A stretch of 64,000 bases of DNA from Arthrobacter sp. Soc17.1.1.1. GTDB taxonomy: Bacteria > Actinomycetota > Actinomycetes > Actinomycetales > Micrococcaceae. A program made the position numbers and the translations under genes. Position 1 is the stretch's first letter. Each line of letters starts with the position of its first letter. Below the pieces are notes generated by a model. That model saw nothing but the letters and a program-made list of their open reading frames with translations. It was not told the origin of the DNA and did no database searches. Of this stretch, positions 31,353-40,783 are shown one piece after another. The stretch lies in assembly GCF_036867195.1 (NCBI RefSeq), contig NZ_JBAJII010000001.1:992001-1056000 (forward strand), written 5' to 3'.

Positions 31353-32381
31353 GTGAACCAGCCACGCAACGCCGCGACCCCTGACACGCGCAGTGAGACC
31401 TCCCGGGAGGACAGGGACTGGAACGACGACGGCCCCGACGATCCCGCGGACCCCGCTACCGGGCTCGACGAGCAGGACGCCGACGCCGCGGAGCAGGACG
31501 CCCGTGTCCCGGGGACGGCCTATCGCGGCACCGCGGGCGACGGCAGCGGCCGGGGACGGATCGTCCTGGCGGCGACACCGATCGGCAACATGGGCGACGC
31601 GACCGAGCGGCTGATCGGCCTGCTCCGCACCGCGGACGTCGTCGCGGCCGAGGACACACGCCGACTGCACCGGCTCGTCCAGGCGCTCGGCGTCACGGTC
31701 TCGGGCCGCGTGATCAGCTACCACGAGCACAACGAGACCGAACGGACGCCCGAACTCCTGGACCTGGTGCGCGACGGTGCCACGCTGCTCATGGTGACCG
31801 ACGCCGGCATGCCGTCGGTGTCGGACCCGGGCTACCGCCTGGTGGAGGCGGCGGTCGCGGAGGGTATCGACCTGACGGCGGTGCCGGGCGCCTCGGCCGT
31901 CCTCGCCGCGCTCGCGCTGTCCGGCCTCCCCACCGACCGGTTCTGCTTCGAGGGGTTCCTGCCGCGGAAGCCGGGACTCAGGACGGCGCGCCTGATCGAC
32001 CTCGCGGCGGAGCGCCGCACCATGGTGTTCTTCGAGGCCCCCCACCGCCTCGAAGCGATGCTGCGCTCGCTGCAGCAGACCTTCGGCTCCGAGCGGCCGG
32101 CCGCTGTGGCGCGGGAGCTCACGAAGGTGTACGAGCAGGTCATCCGCGGATCGCTCCTCGAACTCCTCCAGTGGGCCCAGGAGGGTGAGGTCCGGGGTGA
32201 GATCGCCGTCGTCGTCGCCGGTGCGCCGGAGGCCGCGCCGTCCCGGCCGGAGGACCACGTGGTCGATGTCAACGCCCTGATCGCCGGCGGGATGCGGCTC
32301 AAGGACGCCGTGGCGGCCGTGGCCGCGGAGAGCCGGGTCAGCAAGCGGGAACTGTATGCGGCGGTCATCGCCGCGCGCTGA
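31353..32381 (+). CDS. rsmI: 16S rRNA (cytidine-1402-2'-O)-methyltransferase
   Basis: SAM-dependent 2'-O-methylation of C1402 in 16S rRNA. 342 residues. Family motifs are VLAATPIGNMGDAT, AEDTRRLHRL, MVTDAGMPSVSDPG, AVPGASAVLAAL, FEGFLP and FFEAPHRLEA. The catalytic domain begins near residue 68; the first 65 residues are an acidic, low-complexity extension not needed by homologues. The leaderless box right before the GTG at 31353 argues that the extension is really translated. Confidence 0.95.
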   Translation: MNQPRNAATPDTRSETSREDRDWNDDGPDDPADPATGLDEQDADAAEQDARVPGTAYRGTAGDGSGRGRIVLAATPIGNMGDATERLIGLLRTADVVAAEDTRRLHRLVQALGVTVSGRVISYHEHNETERTPELLDLVRDGATLLMVTDAGMPSVSDPGYRLVEAAVAEGIDLTAVPGASAVLAALALSGLPTDRFCFEGFLPRKPGLRTARLIDLAAERRTMVFFEAPHRLEAMLRSLQQTFGSERPAAVARELTKVYEQVIRGSLLELLQWAQEGEVRGEIAVVVAGAPEAAPSRPEDHVVDVNALIAGGMRLKDAVAAVAAESRVSKRELYAAVIAAR

Positions 32382-32454
32382 TCCGCCCGCGGCGACGCGC
32401 GACCGGCCTGTGCAGTCGCCCAATGCGCGAGCACTTCCGGAGTGCAGCCTTCAC

Positions 32455-32482
32455 TGGACACCCCTTCTCCGCCGGGTCTAGC
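32455..32482 (+). promoter_or_regulatory. Candidate promoter of gabD
   Basis: TGGACA (32455-32460), 16-base spacer, TCTAGC (32477-32482); a small inverted repeat GCACT/AGTGC lies just upstream (around 32431-32445). The transcript would have a leader of roughly 120 bases. Confidence 0.4.
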
Positions 32483-32612
32483 GTGAGCGGGATGCCCCCG
32501 CGCGGGGCGACCGGCACGCCGGCCCCGCATCCCGGGACCGGACCACCCGGTAACAACACCCAGTAACGACCCCCAGTACCGAACCCGCAGGATCTTCGCG
32601 AAGGAGCTCACA

Positions 32613-34094
32613 ATGGCCGTCACCGCCGACCAGGAGAAGGCAGTACTCGACAAGGTGCCCACCGGGCTCTTCATCGGCGGGCAGTGGCGGGCGTCGTCCT
32701 CCGGTGCCACGTTCGACGTCGAGGACCCCGCGACCGGCAGCACCCTGCGGACGCTCGCCGACGCCACCCCCGAGGACGGCATGGCCGCACTGGACGCCGC
32801 GGTCGCCGCGCAGGCCGACTGGGCGCGGACCGCTCCGCGCGAGCGGGGCGAGATCCTGCGGCGTGCCTTCGACCTGGTCACGGCCCGCGCCGACGAGTTC
32901 GCACTCCTCATGACGCTCGAGATGGGCAAGCCGCTCGCGGAGGCGCGCGGCGAGGTCACGTACGGCGCCGAGTTCCTGCGGTGGTTCTCGGAGGAGTCGG
33001 TGCGCGCGTCGGGCCGCTACTCCACGTCCCCCGACGGGAAGTCCCGCCTGCTCGTCAGCAAGAAGCCCGTGGGCCCGTGCCTGCTCATCACGCCGTGGAA
33101 CTTCCCGCTGGCGATGGCCACCCGCAAGATCGCCCCCGCGATCGCCGCGGGCTGCACCATGGTGCTCAAGCCCGCCAATCTCACGCCGCTGACGTCCTCG
33201 CTGTTCGCGACCGTCCTGCAGGAGGCGGGCCTGCCGGCCGGCGTCCTCAACATCGTGAACACGACGACGGCGGGTGACGTCACCGGGCCGCTCATCGAGG
33301 ACCCGCGCCTGCGCAAGCTCTCCTTCACGGGCTCCACCCCCGTGGGCCGCAGCCTCCTGGCCGCGGCCTCCAAGAACGTCCTGAGGACCAGCATGGAGCT
33401 CGGCGGCAACGCCCCGTTCATCGTCTTCGAGGACGCCGACCTCGACGCCGCCGTCGAGGGCGCGATGCTCGCGAAGCTGCGCAACATGGGCGAGGCCTGC
33501 ACGGCCGCCAACCGGTTCATCGTGCACGCCTCCGTGGCCGACCGCTTCGCCGCGGCGCTCGCGGAGCGCATGCAGGGCATGACGCCGGCCCGCGGTACCG
33601 AGGACGCCTCGAAGCTCGGCCCCCTGATCGACCGGAAGAGCCGCGACAAGGTGCACGAGCTCGTGACCTCCGCCGTCGGCGACGGCGCGCAGACGCTCAC
33701 CGGCGGGGCCCCCGTGACGGGGGACGGCTACTTCTACCAGGCCACCGTGCTGACGGGCGTCCCGCGGACCGCACGCATCATGCGCGAGGAGATCTTCGGG
33801 CCCGTGGCCCCGATCATCACGTTCGACACCGAGGACGAGGCCGTGGACCTGGCCAACGACACCGAGTACGGCCTCGTGGCGTACGTCTTCACCCGCGACC
33901 TCAACCGCGGGCTCCGCATCGGCGAGCGCCTCGACACCGGCATGATGGGACTCAATGCGGGCGTGGTGTCCAACGCGGCCGCACCCTTCGGCGGGGTCAA
34001 GCAGTCCGGCCTCGGCCGTGAGGGCGGCGCCGAGGGCATCGAGGAGTACCTGTACACGCAGTACGTCGGCATCGCCGATCCGTACGCCTCCTAG
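32613..34094 (+). CDS. gabD: NAD(P)-dependent succinate-semialdehyde dehydrogenase
   Basis: Oxidises succinate semialdehyde to succinate, the last step of the GABA shunt and of related polyamine catabolism. 493 residues. Aldehyde-dehydrogenase features are TPWNFPLAMATRKIAPA, the cofactor loop FTGSTPVGR, the general-base MELGGNAPFIVFED (Glu262) and the catalytic-Cys motif GEACTAANRF (Cys296). The GEACTAANRF form and the C-terminal GLNAGVVSNAAAPFGGVKQSG are typical of the succinate-semialdehyde group. AAGGAG nine bases before ATG. No other GABA genes are adjacent. Confidence 0.94.
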   Translation: MAVTADQEKAVLDKVPTGLFIGGQWRASSSGATFDVEDPATGSTLRTLADATPEDGMAALDAAVAAQADWARTAPRERGEILRRAFDLVTARADEFALLMTLEMGKPLAEARGEVTYGAEFLRWFSEESVRASGRYSTSPDGKSRLLVSKKPVGPCLLITPWNFPLAMATRKIAPAIAAGCTMVLKPANLTPLTSSLFATVLQEAGLPAGVLNIVNTTTAGDVTGPLIEDPRLRKLSFTGSTPVGRSLLAAASKNVLRTSMELGGNAPFIVFEDADLDAAVEGAMLAKLRNMGEACTAANRFIVHASVADRFAAALAERMQGMTPARGTEDASKLGPLIDRKSRDKVHELVTSAVGDGAQTLTGGAPVTGDGYFYQATVLTGVPRTARIMREEIFGPVAPIITFDTEDEAVDLANDTEYGLVAYVFTRDLNRGLRIGERLDTGMMGLNAGVVSNAAAPFGGVKQSGLGREGGAEGIEEYLYTQYVGIADPYAS

Positions 34095-34124
34095 GCGGCT
34101 CAGCCGGCCCAGGCAGCACGAGCA

Positions 34125-34156
34125 GAAGGCCGGCACCCGATCGGGTGCCGGCCTTC
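34125..34156. terminator. Perfect palindromic bidirectional terminator
   Basis: A perfect 32-bp palindrome centred between 34140 and 34141; each half reads GAAGGCCGGCACCCGA or its complement. It lies between the convergent gabD and transglutaminase genes. Confidence 0.8.
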
Positions 34157-34200
34157 GGTGTCCCTGTTGGCCCTGCACGTGCCCGGCGGTACGAGCCCGG

Positions 34201-36615
34201 TCAGCGGCGGATGCCGCTCCGGAACCCGTTGAGCAGCGACTGCGGGAACAGGCGGGCCCTGACCCGCCGGCCCCACGGACTGCCGCGCCGGAGCGCTCGC
34301 GTCACGGTGTCGACGTCGTCCCAGCGGGGCACTGCCGCGGGCCGTGCGAGCGTCGCCACGGGCGACGCCCCCGGACCGCCCGCGGTGGCTGCGGGATCGT
34401 GGTCCGCATACTCCTCGTGCTCGTAGGCCGACTGCAGCCGGCCGAGCGAGGCGACCGGTTCGCCGGCCAGCCCGGCGTCCCGGGCGAGGCGACCGGCGAA
34501 GGTGCGGGGGGTGTCGGTGGGTCCGAGCCGGTAGCCGTAGTCGCCGGCGATCTCCGTCGTCTCGGCCCAGGCGGCGGTGGCGGCCCCGGCCGCACCCGGC
34601 GAGAGCTCGCCGACCGTCACGGCGCGGCGCCGGGACCGGGTCCTCGAGCTCCGGAGCAGCAGCGGCAGGAGCGCCAGCAGGCCGATGCCCGCCAGGGCGA
34701 GCGCGCCGGTGGCCGGCGTCGCCTCGTCCTGCGGTCCGGTACCCGACCCGTCGGCGGAGCCGGACGGCTCGGCCGACGACGACGTCTGCTCGCCCGGGTC
34801 GGTGCGGGCGCCGGGGTTCAGGGCGTCGATGTCGTCCGCACGCGGCCCCACCGGCGTGGAGGACTGCTGGGCGTAGCTGGGCACCACGCCGCGTGAGGGC
34901 GTCGGTTCGAACTGCACCCACCCCACACCCTCGAAGTACAGCTCGGGCCAGGCGTGGGCGTTGCGGGAGTCGACGACGAACTCGCGCAGCTCGGTGCCGC
35001 CCGGACCCTCCGTGGTGTCGCCCGTGGGGCTGCCCGGCGTGTAGCCGATGGCCACGCGGCTGGGGATGCCCGCCGCCCGGGCCATGACGGCCATGGTGCC
35101 GGCGTAGTGGACGCAGTACCCGGACTTCGCATCGAGGAACCGCGCCATGACGTCCATGCCGCTGCCGTCGTACCCGCCGTCCACCGGTGCCTCCACCGAG
35201 TAGGTGAAGTCGGGGCCGCGGAGGTAGTTCTGGATGGCGATGGCCTTGTCGTACGGGTTCACGAACTCGTCCGTGACCTCGCTGGTCCGGGTGCGGACCA
35301 CCTCGGGCGTGTCCTGCGGGAGCTGCGTGAAGACCTCCGGGACGGCCTCGTCGTCCGACGGACCGATGGCCCCGAGGCCTTCCCGCGTGAGCTCGGCGGC
35401 CCTGCTCTGCACGAGGTAGTCCTGGCGCGCCGTGGATCCGCCGTCGGTCGCGAGGACGGACAGGTTCGCCGGGTCCCACGACCAGTTGCCCACGAGGTTG
35501 GAGATGCCCACCGGCGCGTAGGGCGAGAGCAGCCAGGGGCTCGCGTAGCTCTGCGTCCTGACGCGCGTGAACACGGTGGAACCGTCGGGCGCCGAGGCGG
35601 GGGAGCCGTCCTCGCTGCCGATCTCGGCGACGCCGTCCTGGCGGTCGTCGAGCCGCTGGTCGGGTTCCCAGCGGCGGCCGTCGAAGTTCTCCAGGGTGAC
35701 GGCCCGCAGGTACAGCGGGGCGTCCGAGTTGGTGGAGTACGCGATCCTGCCGAAGCCCGTGGGGTTGCGGAGGTCGTTGCCGAGCGTCACGGCCGGGTTC
35801 AGGCCGGTGGCATTGCCCCACACGTTGAGGCGGGCGCCCTGCGGGAAGGCGCCGGAATTGAAGCCGGGCACGAACATCGGCAGGATCACGGTCACGGCGA
35901 GGGCCGCCGAACCGATGATGGCGCTGCGTCCGGCGAAGCCCGACGACGCCCTGGCCCCACCGGACGCGAGGCGGTTCTCCCGCCACTGCGCCACGGCGAG
36001 GAGCAGCAGGAACGCCAGCACCGTGGCGATGAAGGCGGCCATCCCCACGCCGTTGGGCTTCACGACGGCCGGGGTGATCAGGATCGCGAAGAGCCCGAGC
36101 CCGCCGGCCGCGGGCATGCGCATGGTGGTGGAGAGGATGTCCACGATGATGGCCACGAGCCCCAGTGCTGCGCACACGATCAGGACGATGCCGGCACCTG
36201 GCAGCACGGGGGCCACCTGCGACACGACCGTCTCCTCCGCCTGCGCGAGGAGGCGCCGGAGCTCGAGCGAGGTACCCGGCCCGGGCACGATGCCGAGGAT
36301 GCTCTGCCGGGGGACGAACTGCGCCGTCAGGGCACCGATCAGGGCGAGCACACCCACGAGGGCCGTGAGGACGCCGTTCAGGCGCAGCGTCCGGCTCAGC
36401 GCCATGGCCAGGAGCACCGGGACGAGGGTGCCGAGGACGGGCAGCAGCCACGTCCAGGGTTCGAGGACGCCGTTGAGGCCGGTCCCGGCAGCGAGGACGG
36501 CGAGCAGCGACGCCCCGGTGACGAACCAGTGCCAGGGGTCGGCGGACGGCGCGCGCCGGGCCGCCGGGGATCCGGCGGCCGGGGCGGGCGCGGGGCGGGC
36601 GAGTGTCGTGGTCAT
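34201..36615 (-). CDS. TgpA-like transglutaminase-domain membrane protein
   Basis: 804 residues. The N-terminal half has about seven helices (TgpA N-terminal domain), then an extracytoplasmic transglutaminase-like domain with SGYCVHYAGTMAVMARAAG (Cys501) and RNAHAWPELYFEGVGW (His near 555). The usual catalytic Asp position reads FEPTPS, a Glu. A last helix (near 855 codons from the operon's end, sequence ALALAGIGLLALLPLLL) and a DUF4129-like cytoplasmic tail follow. ATG at 36615 overlaps the DUF58 stop (ATGA). The MoxR-DUF58-transglutaminase trio is a conserved module of unknown exact function. Confidence 0.93.
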   Translation of the reverse strand: MTTTLARPAPAPAAGSPAARRAPSADPWHWFVTGASLLAVLAAGTGLNGVLEPWTWLLPVLGTLVPVLLAMALSRTLRLNGVLTALVGVLALIGALTAQFVPRQSILGIVPGPGTSLELRRLLAQAEETVVSQVAPVLPGAGIVLIVCAALGLVAIIVDILSTTMRMPAAGGLGLFAILITPAVVKPNGVGMAAFIATVLAFLLLLAVAQWRENRLASGGARASSGFAGRSAIIGSAALAVTVILPMFVPGFNSGAFPQGARLNVWGNATGLNPAVTLGNDLRNPTGFGRIAYSTNSDAPLYLRAVTLENFDGRRWEPDQRLDDRQDGVAEIGSEDGSPASAPDGSTVFTRVRTQSYASPWLLSPYAPVGISNLVGNWSWDPANLSVLATDGGSTARQDYLVQSRAAELTREGLGAIGPSDDEAVPEVFTQLPQDTPEVVRTRTSEVTDEFVNPYDKAIAIQNYLRGPDFTYSVEAPVDGGYDGSGMDVMARFLDAKSGYCVHYAGTMAVMARAAGIPSRVAIGYTPGSPTGDTTEGPGGTELREFVVDSRNAHAWPELYFEGVGWVQFEPTPSRGVVPSYAQQSSTPVGPRADDIDALNPGARTDPGEQTSSSAEPSGSADGSGTGPQDEATPATGALALAGIGLLALLPLLLRSSRTRSRRRAVTVGELSPGAAGAATAAWAETTEIAGDYGYRLGPTDTPRTFAGRLARDAGLAGEPVASLGRLQSAYEHEEYADHDPAATAGGPGASPVATLARPAAVPRWDDVDTVTRALRRGSPWGRRVRARLFPQSLLNGFRSGIRR

Positions 36616-38111
36616 GCCGATCCTGGAGTGTGTCGTGGTGTGCGGGCGGACCCGGGGGAGGTCGGGACGGCTCCGGCGGGGGCGGCGCCGGTGGTCCCGA
36701 GGCCCGCCCAGACCGTGGGCAGGTGGGCCGCGGGCGAGGCCGCCGTCGCCTGCCATCCCGCGTCGCGGAGGATGTCGAGCTGCCGCTGGGCGTCGGCCGG
36801 CCGCTCCGTCACGATCAGCGCGTAGGACGCCGACCCGTAGTCCGCGGCGGACCCGAGGGCCCGTGCCTCCTCCGCGGTGACCGTACCGAGGACGGCGATC
36901 AGCGGACCGCGGTGGCGTGTGGCCGCGAGCCTGTCCAGCAGATCGTCCCCGAACGCGGCGTGCGGCGTGTGCTGGGGGCCGTCCGTGGCCGCGCTGCGGA
37001 GCCGGCGTGCGGCGCCGCGCACCGCGTCGCCCGTCCGCGCCGTCACGCCGGGGGCCTCCTCGGGGTGGGCACGCCGCCCGCCCTCGGGACCCAGTTCGAG
37101 CGCCGCGAGGCCCTCGGCGATGCCGTTGACGGCCCCCTGGCCGTGGTGTTCCTCGTCGGTCGGGAACGGTGCCGACGGGGAGTGCAGCAGTGCCGGGGCG
37201 CCCTGGTGGTCGAGGAACCGCAGGGCGTAGTTGCGCTCCAGCAGGTGGGCGCTGACGGACATCACGGCCGTGACCGCCCACTCGAACGTGGGCGAGGTGG
37301 AGAGTCCATTGCCTGTGGCGTCGCCCGCGAAGGCCGCGGTGAACCCGCCGCTGAAGCTCGCGTGCCGCTGGTCCATCAGCAGGGTGGCCTGCGGCGTGGT
37401 CACCGACTCCTCCTGGCGCACCATGAGTTCGCTGTGCCGGGCGGTCGCCGCCCAGTGGACCCGCCGCATGGAGTCGCCGTGCCGGTACTCGCGCGTCATG
37501 ACGTCGTCGTCGCTCGGGTTCGCCTGGCGGTGCGTCGCGGCCAGGCCGTCGTTGCCGCGGGAGCCCGACAGGGTCGAGGCGAGCAGCTCGAGCGGGGCGG
37601 GGGTGACCACCAGGCCGTCGGCGCCGCCGAGGACGTGCCGCGACTTCGCGAGACCGAACGGGTCCGTGAACTCGGCGGTGACGGGGCCGATGAAGTAGAC
37701 GCCGCGCGACGTGGAGCGGAGCCGGTACTCGTAGAGGGACGTGCCGTCCGGCGCCGGGTTGCGCGAGGGGAAGGTGAACTGCGGTGCCTGCCCGAAACGC
37801 GCGGGCAGCTGCTCCTCCATGGCGATGCTCGCCCCTCCCGCCACGGAGGCCGTGAGGGAGAGCGTGACGGTCGTCGTCGAGCCGATCTCCATGGACTGCG
37901 GCTGGAACCGGCGGCCCACCGTGAAGCGGGGCTTGACGAGCCTCAGGACGACGATCGAGGCGACAGGCAGCGCGGCGAGCAGGATCCCCACGTACAGCAG
38001 GTCACGGCGGCCGAGCACCTGGGCGGACAGGAGCGCGACGACCGCGGTGAGGACGAAGCCCCATCCGCGTACCGTCAGGACGCGCGAGGGGAGCCGGTCG
38101 AGAAGGGCCAT
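36612..38111 (-). CDS. DUF58 domain-containing membrane protein
   Basis: 499 residues. Two transmembrane helices near the N-terminus (WGFVLTAVVALLSAQVL and LLYVGILLAALPVASIVVL), then a vWA-like DUF58 region whose hallmark DDDVMTREYRHGDSMRRVHWAATAR lies near the middle (written here across its natural boundary; the core is REYRHGDSMRRVHW). Middle gene of the moxR operon, 19 bp after moxR and overlapping the transglutaminase gene. Confidence 0.93.
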   Translation of the reverse strand: MALLDRLPSRVLTVRGWGFVLTAVVALLSAQVLGRRDLLYVGILLAALPVASIVVLRLVKPRFTVGRRFQPQSMEIGSTTTVTLSLTASVAGGASIAMEEQLPARFGQAPQFTFPSRNPAPDGTSLYEYRLRSTSRGVYFIGPVTAEFTDPFGLAKSRHVLGGADGLVVTPAPLELLASTLSGSRGNDGLAATHRQANPSDDDVMTREYRHGDSMRRVHWAATARHSELMVRQEESVTTPQATLLMDQRHASFSGGFTAAFAGDATGNGLSTSPTFEWAVTAVMSVSAHLLERNYALRFLDHQGAPALLHSPSAPFPTDEEHHGQGAVNGIAEGLAALELGPEGGRRAHPEEAPGVTARTGDAVRGAARRLRSAATDGPQHTPHAAFGDDLLDRLAATRHRGPLIAVLGTVTAEEARALGSAADYGSASYALIVTERPADAQRQLDILRDAGWQATAASPAAHLPTVWAGLGTTGAAPAGAVPTSPGSARTPRHTPGSA

Positions 38112-38130
38112 CAGCTGCCCGCCCGGGCCG

Positions 38131-39156
38131 TCATCGCCGCTGGATCTCGCGCGCCACCGGGACCCGCGACAGGATCTCCTGCACGATGCTCGACGCCGTC
38201 TCGCCCGCGCTCGTGGCCTTGCGGTCCAGCAGGAGGCGGTGCGCGAGCACCGCGTCGGCGACGGCGGCGACGTCGTCGGGCAGCACGAAGTCGCGGCCCT
38301 CGAGCGCCGCGCCCGCCTTCGCCGCACGGAGGAGCTGCAGCAGGGACCGGGGGCTCGCACCGAGACGCAGCCGCGGGTGCTGGCGTGTGGCGTGCCCGAC
38401 GGCGACGGTGTACTCCTTGACGGCGGGCGAGACGTAGACACCGCGCACCTCGCGCATCATGGCGGCGATGTCCGCCACGCTCGCCACGGGACGGATCCCC
38501 TCGAGCGGGGACACGGACTGGTGCGTCTCGAGCATGTCCACCTCGGCGCGGGAATCCGGGTAGCCCAGGGAGATCCGGGCCATGAAGCGGTCGCGCTGCG
38601 CCTCGGGGAGGGGGTAGGTGCCCTCCATCTCGATGGGGTTCTGCGTGGCGACCACCATGAAGGGGTCCCCGAGCGCGTGCGTGGTGCCGTCCACGGTGAC
38701 CTGGTGCTCCTCCATGCACTCGAGGAGGGAGGACTGCGTCTTGGCCGAGGCCCTGTTGATCTCGTCACCGATGACGATGTTCGCGAACACCGGCCCGGGC
38801 CGGAACTCGAAGCGCCGGGTGTCCTGGCTGAAGATGGACACCCCGGTGACGTCGGACGGCAGCAGGTCCGGGGTGAATTGGATACGGTTCACGGTGCAGT
38901 CGATGGTCCTGGCGAGGGTCTTCGCGAGCAGCGTCTTGCCGACGCCGGGGACGTCCTCGAGGAGCAGGTGGCCCTGGGCCAGCAGGACGGTGAGGGCGAG
39001 GCGCGCAGCCTCGGGCTTGCCGTCGATGACCGTGTTGATCGAGCCGAGGATGCGCGAGCTGATGTCGTGGAAACGGGCACCGGGGACGTCCGGCCCCGCC
39101 GGCACCACCCTGAGCGGTTCCGCTGCGGCCTCGGCGATGTTGTGCTGGACGTCCAT
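38131..39156 (-). CDS. MoxR-family AAA+ ATPase
   Basis: 341 residues. Walker A is EDVPGVGKTLLAKTLA, Walker B is IVIGDEINRASAKTQ, the sensor region is ATQNPIEMEGTYPLPEAQRDR, and the arginine finger lies near FMARIS. MoxR ATPases act as chaperones for partner vWA/DUF58 proteins. ATG at 39156 is preceded by GGAAGG five bases away. First gene of the operon with DUF58 and transglutaminase genes; divergent from tatD. Confidence 0.95.
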   Translation of the reverse strand: MDVQHNIAEAAAEPLRVVPAGPDVPGARFHDISSRILGSINTVIDGKPEAARLALTVLLAQGHLLLEDVPGVGKTLLAKTLARTIDCTVNRIQFTPDLLPSDVTGVSIFSQDTRRFEFRPGPVFANIVIGDEINRASAKTQSSLLECMEEHQVTVDGTTHALGDPFMVVATQNPIEMEGTYPLPEAQRDRFMARISLGYPDSRAEVDMLETHQSVSPLEGIRPVASVADIAAMMREVRGVYVSPAVKEYTVAVGHATRQHPRLRLGASPRSLLQLLRAAKAGAALEGRDFVLPDDVAAVADAVLAHRLLLDRKATSAGETASSIVQEILSRVPVAREIQRR

Positions 39157-39324
39157 GGGTACCTTCCATGCGTGCGGCTGCGGGAGCAGGCGTCGGCCGG
39201 TCGGCCGTGCAGGCGACACGCAGGGAACGGCCACGGCCTCTCCGGCACGGGGCAGGGCGGCCTGGCTGATTCAACAGATTACTAGGTGAACTTGCTCGCC
39301 GACAGATAAGTTCCGGGCCGTCGA

Positions 39325-39330
39325 TAGGCT
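39325..39330 (+). promoter_or_regulatory. Leaderless -10 box of tatD
   Basis: TAGGCT six bases before the ATG at 39337. Confidence 0.55.
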
Positions 39331-39336
39331 TGCCCC

Positions 39337-40320
39337 ATGTGTAACAGTGCAGCCTCGGTCCGCCATCCCTACGCGGTGGGGGAGACGCCGCCGGCGTACC
39401 GGGAACCGGAGTCCGGCACCGGCGACGGCGGTGCGGACGCCGGTACGGACGCCGGTACGGACGGTGGCGCGGAGGCGGCCCGACGGCGGCGCAAGGGCGG
39501 GTACCCGCCCCTGCCGGAGCCGCTGGCCGTCCCCGTGATCGACAACCACACGCACTTCGACTTCCGGGAGGGCCCGGAGGTGTCCATCGCGGACGCCCTG
39601 GACGCGGCCGAGGCGGCGGGGGTGCGGGGCGCGGTCCAGGTGGGCACCGACCTCGCGTCGTCGCGCTTCACGGCCGAGATCGTGGAGCAGGACCACCGGC
39701 TGCTCGGCGCCGTGGCGCTGCACCCCAACGACGCTCCGCTGCTCGCGGGGGCAGGCACGCTCGACGCCGCCCTCGAGGAGATCGAACGCCTCGCCGCGGG
39801 TCCCCGCATCCGGGCGCTCGGGGAGACGGGGCTCGACTACTTCCGCACCGGGGAGGACGGCCGGGGGAGCCAGCTCGCCTCCTTCCGCCGCCACATCGAC
39901 ATCGCGAAGCGGCTCGGCAAGGCGCTGCAGATCCACGACCGGGAGGCGCACGACGACGTGGTGGCCACCCTCCTGGCCGACGGAGCCCCCGACCGCGTGG
40001 TGCTGCACTGCTTCTCGGGCGACGCCGGCCTGGCCAGGATCTGCAACGAGCACGGGTGGTACATGTCCTTCGCGGGGACCGTGACGTTCCGCAACGCGGA
40101 GAACCTGCGCGAGGCCCTGCTCGTGGCCGATCCCGCCCTGGTGCTGACCGAGACGGACGCACCCTTCCTCACGCCGCACCCCTTCCGCGGCAGGCCCAAT
40201 GCCGCCTACCTGGTCCCGTACACGGTGCGCGCCATGGCGGGGATCCTGGACACGGACCTCGACGCCCTGTGCGCCCGGCTGACGGAGAACACGGAGGCCG
40301 TGTACGGCGCGTGGATCTGA
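39337..40320 (+). CDS. TatD-family metal-dependent hydrolase (DNase-like)
   Basis: 327 residues. Metal-site motifs are DNHTHFDF near residues 68-75, ETGLDYFR, LQIHDREAHDD, LHCFSG and TETDAPFLTPHP. A non-homologous N-terminal extension of about 60 residues contains a GTDAG repeat and an RRRRK patch; the leaderless -10 box six bases upstream supports translation from this ATG. In many actinobacteria tatD is followed by an rpf-type gene, rsmA and ispE; here the rpf position is empty. Confidence 0.93.
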   Translation: MCNSAASVRHPYAVGETPPAYREPESGTGDGGADAGTDAGTDGGAEAARRRRKGGYPPLPEPLAVPVIDNHTHFDFREGPEVSIADALDAAEAAGVRGAVQVGTDLASSRFTAEIVEQDHRLLGAVALHPNDAPLLAGAGTLDAALEEIERLAAGPRIRALGETGLDYFRTGEDGRGSQLASFRRHIDIAKRLGKALQIHDREAHDDVVATLLADGAPDRVVLHCFSGDAGLARICNEHGWYMSFAGTVTFRNAENLREALLVADPALVLTETDAPFLTPHPFRGRPNAAYLVPYTVRAMAGILDTDLDALCARLTENTEAVYGAWI

Positions 40321-40366
40321 TCCGGCCGGCCCCGGACGAGGCCGCGGACAAGGCCCCGGACAAGAC

Positions 40367-40398
40367 CCGGTTCAGGCCCCGGACGGGGCCTGAACCGG
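40367..40398 (+). terminator. Terminator hairpin after tatD
   Basis: Perfect 14-bp arms CCGGTTCAGGCCCC and its complement around the loop GGAC, about 50 bases past the tatD stop. Confidence 0.75.
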
Positions 40399-40783
40399 CG
40401 CCCGCGGGCCTGCGGCGAGGGTGTCCCCGGTCACACGTAGCTCCGGACCGGTGTTCGAGTACCGGTCGACCGGATTCGGGTAGGGGGCACTCGTGCCCTC
40501 TCCTTTCTTCCTCCGTACTGTTTCTCGAAGAGAGGCACTGCCGGCGAGTCATCGCGCCGAAGCCGGCGGCCCTCCCAGCACCGTCCTTCTCGTGAGACCG
40601 GAAGTCGACGGTGCGACCGGCAGCTTCCTTTCCCAGCAGGGAGCTGCCCCGATCGGGTCGGCGGCGCCGGGGGCTCTCCTGAGACCAGGGCTCCCACCAG
40701 GCGTCGCCGACTCCCGATCCGCCCCCTGCCCGTACGCGCAGCACGCGGAGTGCCGCCTGCTGCGACGCGGATACCATGGCAGG
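40399..40783 (+). other. 385-bp gene-free gap between tatD and rsmA
   Basis: No convincing gene on either strand. It holds a repeated ACCGGT pair (around 40449-40467), a small hairpin GGGCAC/GTGCCC (around 40486-40499), and a pyrimidine-rich run (around 40498-40514) whose complement resembles a Shine-Dalgarno sequence but precedes no plausible gene. rsmA's own -10 lies at the 3' end, so this is not obviously its leader. It may be the remains of a deleted gene. Confidence 0.5.
40772..40777 (+). promoter_or_regulatory. Leaderless -10 box of rsmA
   Basis: TACCAT six bases before the GTG at 40784. Confidence 0.55.

Noticed and set aside
40399..40783. Possible c-di-AMP (ydaO-type) riboswitch between tatD and rsmA
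   Set aside because: A GTAGGGGGC...GCCC hairpin is suggestive, but the conserved downstream AGCTAA-containing segment and other core elements are not seen, and rsmA appears to be leaderless.
40493..40783. In-frame upstream extension of rsmA
   Set aside because: The frame is open but has no family similarity, and a -10 box lies six bases before the GTG at 40784.
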